Of a stretch of 64,000 nt of DNA, positions 59,075 to 64,000 are shown piece after piece. Below the pieces are notes generated by a model. That model was not told the DNA's origin, searched no databases, and saw only the letters and a program-made list of their open reading frames with translations. The position numbers and the translations under genes are program-made. Position 1 is the first letter of the stretch. Each line of letters begins with the position of its first letter. Origin of the DNA: Globicephala melas (Eukaryota > Chordata > Mammalia > Artiodactyla > Delphinidae); contig NC_083315.2 in the NCBI RefSeq assembly GCF_963455315.2, positions 144,682,505-144,746,504 of the forward strand, written 5' to 3'.

Positions 59075-59180
59075 CCACATGTCCAATTAGGCAAGTAAGG
59101 CAGAAACATTATCCCCATTTTAAGGATGTGAAGGGTGAGGCACTGGTGTGCCTCAATGATGGAAGCCTTGACTCCTTGCT
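59075..59180 (-). mobile_element. MIR fragment
   Basis: GCAAGTAAGGCAGAAACATT and ATCCCCATTTTAAGGATGTG, reversed MIR core only. Confidence 0.45.
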
Positions 59181-59439
59181 TGAATCACCTGACATTAAAT
59201 GAGAAGCAGAAATTAAAGTAGCAGCAACACCCTAAAGAGATAGCTAGAACCCTAGGAAATAAAATAGTTTCTCTAAAATTAAATGATTAGTAGCAGTGGG
59301 GTTTAACAGAGCTAGGGTTTTTAAATCCTAAGCCAGCACACCAACCCCTAGACAATGTCTCAAATTCCTGAGCAGAAATAGAGAAAGGAATACACATCAG
59401 AATCACAGAGTAGAGTTGGAAGACACCTAACAGATCATC

Positions 59440-59600
59440 TTCTCCAACATCCCCTTTCTGCCAATGAAGAAACTAAGGCACAAAGAGGTAAACTCGCCTA
59501 TCCAAGAGCACACCATCAGTTAGAGGCAAAGTGAGATTCAAATCCAAGATGTCTGATTCCAAAGCACCTGTTCTTCCTAAAATGTAGTAAGCAGAGGTCA
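59440..59600 (-). mobile_element. MIR fragment
   Basis: CCAATGAAGAAACTAAGGCA, CAAAGAGGTAAACTCGCC, GTGAGATTCAAATCCAAGAT and CCAAAGCACCTGTTCTTC, reversed MIR. Confidence 0.65.
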
Positions 59601-60009
59601 CTGGATGATTTCAGAAAGTAGAGAAATGATTTTAACAATTATGTATTTTAATGTGTATTAGGAAAAAGAAACCTAGACCATTAAACCCATGATTTCATAG
59701 ACATTATAATAATATAAAGTTTCCTTTCAAATATTGTTTTAAGGAGTCAATTTAGAAAAAAATGTTAAATAGCACAGATGATACCCCTGAAATATGACAA
59801 AAGTCAAAAAGGTGGGGCTCAAACTTCTGAAATTTAGACAGTAGTTTACCAGGCACCTCTACTACCTATTTCCTTAAGAGGGGGACTCTAAACCTGAGGT
59901 TGTGATTTGACACACACTCAAACACAAACAGAGTAACTAGGGATTAATCTCTAAAGGCATTAGGAGAATGTGACCATTTTAACAAAGAAAGCTGCAATCT
60001 TATCAGTTA

Positions 60010-61050
60010 CACTGTAATCAGCCTAAAGGAAGACTACAAATGGCCAAAACTTAAGACAAAAATATTCAGCCTCACTAATAATCAAGTCCAGTTATATGAG
60101 AAGTTCAGTAATAATAAAAATTTTTAATACCATCTTCACATATTGACTGAATAGCAAAGATTAAATGATGCCCAACAATAGCCATGATGCAGTCTAATAA
60201 TACAGTGGTACAAGTATAAATAAATTAATTCAACCATCTCAGAGGACAAATATATATCAAATGTATTTTATAAATTATAAAAAAACTTTGATCCAGAATC
60301 CCATTTCTAAGATTTTATTCTCAGGAAAAAAAAAAAAGTTTTTGCAAAGGTTTAGTTATAAGAATTGTGATAAAAGCAAAAAATAAATAGAATGAGAGGG
60401 AACTGGTTAAATTCTGATGTAGGCCCTTGACAGGATACAGTGCTGCCATAATATATCATACATTAGAACAGTTCTCAAAATATGTTCCACAAACCCCAGG
60501 AGGCCTGCTAAGTCAAAACCACTTTTACAGTAACACTAAAATGTTATTTGTCTTTTTCACTGAAGCCAAAGAGTTTGAGAATTTTTGCTTTAGAATTGTG
60601 GCTCTCAACCAGGTGATATTGCCCCCCCCCACGGAGCATTCAGCAATACCTGGAGACATTTTTGGTTGTCACAACTGGGGAGCTGCCACTGGCATACACA
60701 TATAGTCTTAGGCCAGGGATGCTGCAAAATGTCCTACAATGCCCAGGACAGCCGCCTATAACAAAGAACTATCCGGCCCAAAACATCAACAGTGTTGAGG
60801 TTGAGAGACTCTGCTTTTGAAAATACTCAATGACATATGAAAAAAAATGTCAATATTAAGAAAAAAAGATAAAACAGCAGAGATGGCCTAATTCCAATTT
60901 TATTTTTAAAATATGTACATTTAAATACAAAAAGTCTAAATAAAATATGTCCCAGGTGTCTAAAATGGTCATCCTGAGTAGGTGGGATACTTCTTTCTTT
61001 AAATATGTATTTTCCAAATTTCCCATAATTAATACATGACATTTTAAAAA
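60010..61050 (+). mobile_element. Old L1M fragment split by MER20
   Basis: AATATTCAGCCTCACTAATA, CCAGAATCCCATTTCTAAGA, AGTTATAAGAATTGTGATAA, then beyond the MER20 TTGTATTTAAATG-like (reverse) and TTTAAATATGTATTTTCCAA. A separate GTTCTCAAAATATGTTCCAC piece (60470-60570) may be another hAT remnant. Confidence 0.5.
60594..60813 (+). mobile_element. MER20 (hAT-Charlie) DNA transposon
   Basis: Full-length non-autonomous copy: TGTGGCTCTCAACCAGGTGA, CCTGGAGACATTTTTGGTTG, GTCCTACAATGCCCAGGACA, ACTATCCGGCCCAAAACATC and closing GTTGAGAGACTCTG. Confidence 0.9.
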
Positions 61051-62190
61051 CTTATGAATAAGTGGGAAGTCTGTCTTATAAGTGCCATATTCTGATAACT
61101 TGTATGATTCAACAGGAAATTCTCAACGGTAAAGTATGGAATTCTAAAATATCAAAGAACAAAAAGATCCTCAAATAGAGCTAGGGCTAAAAACAGATCC
61201 TCAACAACAGTAAGGATTTACAGGGAAGTTATGATAGTGGATGATGCATTTATTTTGAGGTACTCCCAGACCACAGACTGTCTTCATGTCCAGTCTCACT
61301 TCTTCTGCCCTACAGAACTAACCTGCACAATACACTCTCCTCATTAAAGCACAGATGCTCTTCATTCAATCTGAGAAGTTTCTGATTTTTAAGTTTTTCT
61401 TTTTTTAAATAAGAAGATTGCCTGCATAACTTCTGCAAAATTCCTTGCATAAGCAACAGTAACAACATAATAAAGCTTTCTTCTCTCTTCTTGGGCTATT
61501 TCTAAAAATTGAACCAAAGCAGGCACCAATGCTTAGTCCTTCCAGGAAGGTACACAATATCCACCCAAGAGTAGGTATAAACAGAGAGGTCAACTCTGAG
61601 ACTAAAATCAAGGGTTGCTTGAACCTGGTTGCCAAACATGCCAATTTCAGTTGTTTCTTGCCAGTATGTCTAAGGCAAAACATGCTTCAGCCACCTACGG
61701 CAGCAAGCGATAAGGTATCTGTACTAGGCCATCAAACATGGTTAAGACACCTAAAAAGAAAGAAACAACAATCCTCAGAGACTCCAATTAGTCACTTGGC
61801 TTTAAGGAGTAACATGAAAGATACAACTGGAATTTAGACACAAGACTTGAATGGAAATTCAGAATGAGGAAAGTTGTGTCTTAAGACTCTGACGGGTATC
61901 TGGATTTGCAAAAATTCCTTCTTCTGAGTAATGTTCTTGGAAAACCTTTTAAAGTAAGGAAGTATAGGCAGGCTAAGAATTAAAACTGGAGAGTCAGCCA
62001 CAGTGACAGTCTGCCTCCCCCTGGAAAATCTCTACTACTCATCTGCAAAATAATGAGGCACTACCAACTTAATCAAAACAACCATGTTCAGAGACAATAA
62101 AACTGCAGACAGAATGTACTGGTGAAGTAAGCCACTTACTTGAGTAAGTCCTTTATAAATGCAGAACCTCATAATTTTCCGTACTGAGGG
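61051..62190. other. Intron sequence without a recognised element
   Basis: No repeat or exon-like segment was supported. Confidence 0.4.
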
Positions 62191-62194
62191 ACCA

Positions 62195-62360
62195 GGTCAG
62201 AAGACCCAGATTTTAATCTTGCTTGTACTACTTACTAGTTGTGAGCTACTGGGCTAATCACTTTACCTCTTTGCTCCTTTATGCCCTTATATGTAAAATT
62301 AAAGGCTTCAATTAGATGATCATTAGTCCTTTCCAGCAATTAAATTGTATGATTCCACAG
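62195..62360 (+). mobile_element. MIR
   Basis: CAGAAGACCCAGATTTTAAT, TACTACTTACTAGTTGTGAG, ATCACTTTACCTCTTTGCTC, AGGCTTCAATTAGATGATCA, MIR order. Confidence 0.7.
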
Positions 62361-64000
62361 AGGGAGAACATCAGCAGCCTAAGATCACGGAAGGGTGAAA
62401 TCAGGACTCTAGGCCAGATCTCTTAAACTTCTTTAATGATGACATTACACAACACCAAAGATATTCTACAGCCAACTGCCCACATATCTGAAAAACTACA
62501 ATCCCCGAAAACTCTTCACCGCGCCAACCTATACACTTGAGGGGGCCAACTTTTATTCCAAATGTATATGGTGCTAGATAGATACTCCACAAAACTAAGC
62601 CTTTAGCATGGTTTTAGTATTATATCACTTTGGGTTAAAAACACCTTAGGAAAAAAACTCCAACTCAGTGGAGAATCATTCGTCAAAACATCTTTCCTCA
62701 AAATCAACTCTGCAAAAAACATCAACCCACAGGAAGACTTAAAAAGAAAAAAAGAAAGAAAAAAGAATGCACAGCAAGTGAACAGTAGAACAAGAACTAT
62801 AAGAAGAAGTACATAGAAAGGAAGGGGTAACTTACTAGCCTCTGGATCTAGCATATTCTAAAATGGTTTTAGCCTTTTTGTTTGTTTTTCTTTCTAATAA
62901 GAGGACAAGGAGGAGACAAATGACTAACCAACCACTCTGCCTCTCAGATTCAATTTAGTACCTTAAAAGTGGCAGTTGAAAGACCTGACGTGGGGAGAAT
63001 GGGGGCTTGGAAGCTTTTCCAGCAGAGGCATTCAACAGTGAATGGGAGGTGTTAAGAGACTAGGGCTTTGGTTCTACCTGAGTGCCAGACAACTCGGACA
63101 ATCATGAGCAGGTGGCCATGTGACTTATAATCCAAACTAGGACCTTTTCAAGAATGAAAGGAGCACTAATAATTGTACTAGGATGTTGGGATGGTCCCAA
63201 GTAAACCAGGATATATGGTCATCTTAGTTATAAAGGACCCCAGCAAAGGCAGGGGACCTAAGGAGTTACTTGATCAACCATTTAAGGTAATCTTACCTCA
63301 CTTTATCAACCGCAGGAGCCCCAGCAGAGGCAAAAGGGAAGATGGAAATCAGCCTTGCTGCCAATATAATCTCTGCTACTTGGATATATTATAAGCTTAT
63401 CAGTTACTTCAGATGCCATTTTCTCATTGATTTCTACATGCCCCAGCCCTCTGGAATATAACTCCCTTAAGATTGGCCCTAACAGGAATACAGTACTCAA
63501 AGCACATAGACCTGATCTCCATTGCATATCAACTCTGTATCCTGAGAGGTACATGATAGAATCTCGGGCGTCTAACACTACAAAGTGCAAGGACTGAGGC
63601 GCAAGGTGGCAAAGCAAGTGCAAACATGCAGGCATGGGAAGAGCAGACAACTAAAGTGACGAACTACTGTTGTCAATTCTTTCCATAAATCCCTGATCTA
63701 GAAAAACTGAGGTGAAGAGCAAGTGGAATCCAAGACCAGAACCTGAAGAGTAACCCTCCTTGTTCATCCAGTCAGTGTGCAAGCTTGGAAAGAAAACACC
63801 TTTTTCACAGAAGCAGAGTGAAGCTGCTGGTGACAGAAGTAAACTTAACCTGCAATAACACTATGCTTCATTTTACTGTCAAAAGTGCTTCCAAGTGTCA
63901 AAAGTGCTTCCAAATGACTTACAGTGCTCTCCGGGCAGATCGCCCATGTTACATTGTTTAAACCTTCTTCCAAAAGGCACTTTATTCTGAAGCACATTAT
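62361..64000. other. Intron sequence without a recognised element
   Basis: Up to the window edge no DCAF5 upstream exon was found (none of the expected glycine-histidine, NAIEFSNN-type coding was seen on the minus strand). An 18-base direct repeat TGTCAAAAGTGCTTCCAA occurs twice at 63879-63914. Confidence 0.45.

Larger units (their letters stand above)
1..64000 (-). other. DCAF5: DCAF5 gene, internal part (runs off both window ends)
   Basis: The six coding exons listed separately are in the same order, strand and phase as the WD40 part of mammalian DCAF5. The protein is a substrate receptor of the CUL4-DDB1 ubiquitin ligase: the propeller binds DDB1 and brings targets to the ligase. Two WDXR signatures (WDIR) in consecutive repeats agree with the DWD-box type of DDB1-binding WD40 protein. 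Introns between the placed exons are 2313, 880, 1763, 20120 and 19372 nt. The first coding exon(s), with the start codon and the first part of WD repeat 1, should lie above 64000. The long 3' exon, with WD repeat 7 and the acidic/serine-rich tail, should lie below 1. Neither promoter nor polyadenylation site is in view. Identity rests on recalled family sequence, not on a search. Confidence 0.95.

Noticed and set aside
48853..64000. A further upstream DCAF5 coding exon inside the window
   Set aside because: No minus-strand sequence encoding the expected N-terminal part of WD repeat 1 was found; it is presumed above 64000.
1..64000. CRISPR arrays, operons, prophage, bacterial RNA genes, tRNA genes
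   Set aside because: None present. tRNA-like sequences are the heads of CHR SINEs, and the repeats are eukaryotic transposons and microsatellites.

Overview
This is a vertebrate nuclear window from a mammal, most probably a whale or dolphin. It carries at least twenty copies of the tRNA-derived CHR-1/CHR-2 SINEs shared by cetaceans, hippos and ruminants. Several are the short CHR-2 form (GC-rich body, A-tail) that is abundant in cetaceans, and no ruminant BovB or Bov-A element was seen. One cetartiodactyl-type L1, many older mammalian L1 pieces, L2, MIR, MER20, MER5A and MLT1 fill much of the rest. There is no bacterial, viral or operon-like content. The species call is inference from repeat content.

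Only one gene is supported: DCAF5 (DDB1- and CUL4-associated factor 5, formerly WDR22), on the minus strand across the whole window. Six internal coding exons can be placed to the base. In transcription order they are 48709-48852, 46359-46395, 45339-45478, 43446-43575, 23112-23325 and 3673-3739. They total 732 nt (244 codons), all have GT-AG introns, and the reading phase is consistent at all five junctions. They encode the end of WD repeat 1 through WD repeat 6 of the beta-propeller. The 5' coding exon(s) lie above position 64000 and the large 3' exon lies below position 1, so the gene runs off both ends.

Layout: 1-3672 is intron below the last exon in the window (MLT1 end, two SINEs). 3740-23111 is a 19.4 kb intron holding a stack of an old L1, an internally deleted L1 on the minus strand and a SINE inside that, then more SINEs, an MLT1 LTR, an L2 piece and a 129-nt pyrimidine tract. 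23326-43445 is a 20.1 kb intron with L1, L2, MER5A and SINE insertions, including a multi-layer repeat pile at 34.7-36.4 kb. 43576-48708 holds the closely spaced exons. 48853-64000 is at least 15 kb of upstream intron with SINEs, old L1 pieces, MIR and MER20.

No undescribed biological system was found. The points worth a second look are a tandem NAGNAG splice acceptor, a 37-nt exon, nested insertions with readable target-site duplications, a frameshifting deletion of the L1 reverse transcriptase, two apparent rearrangement joints near 35 kb, a long homopyrimidine tract, and one unidentified exon-like segment at 53.2 kb.
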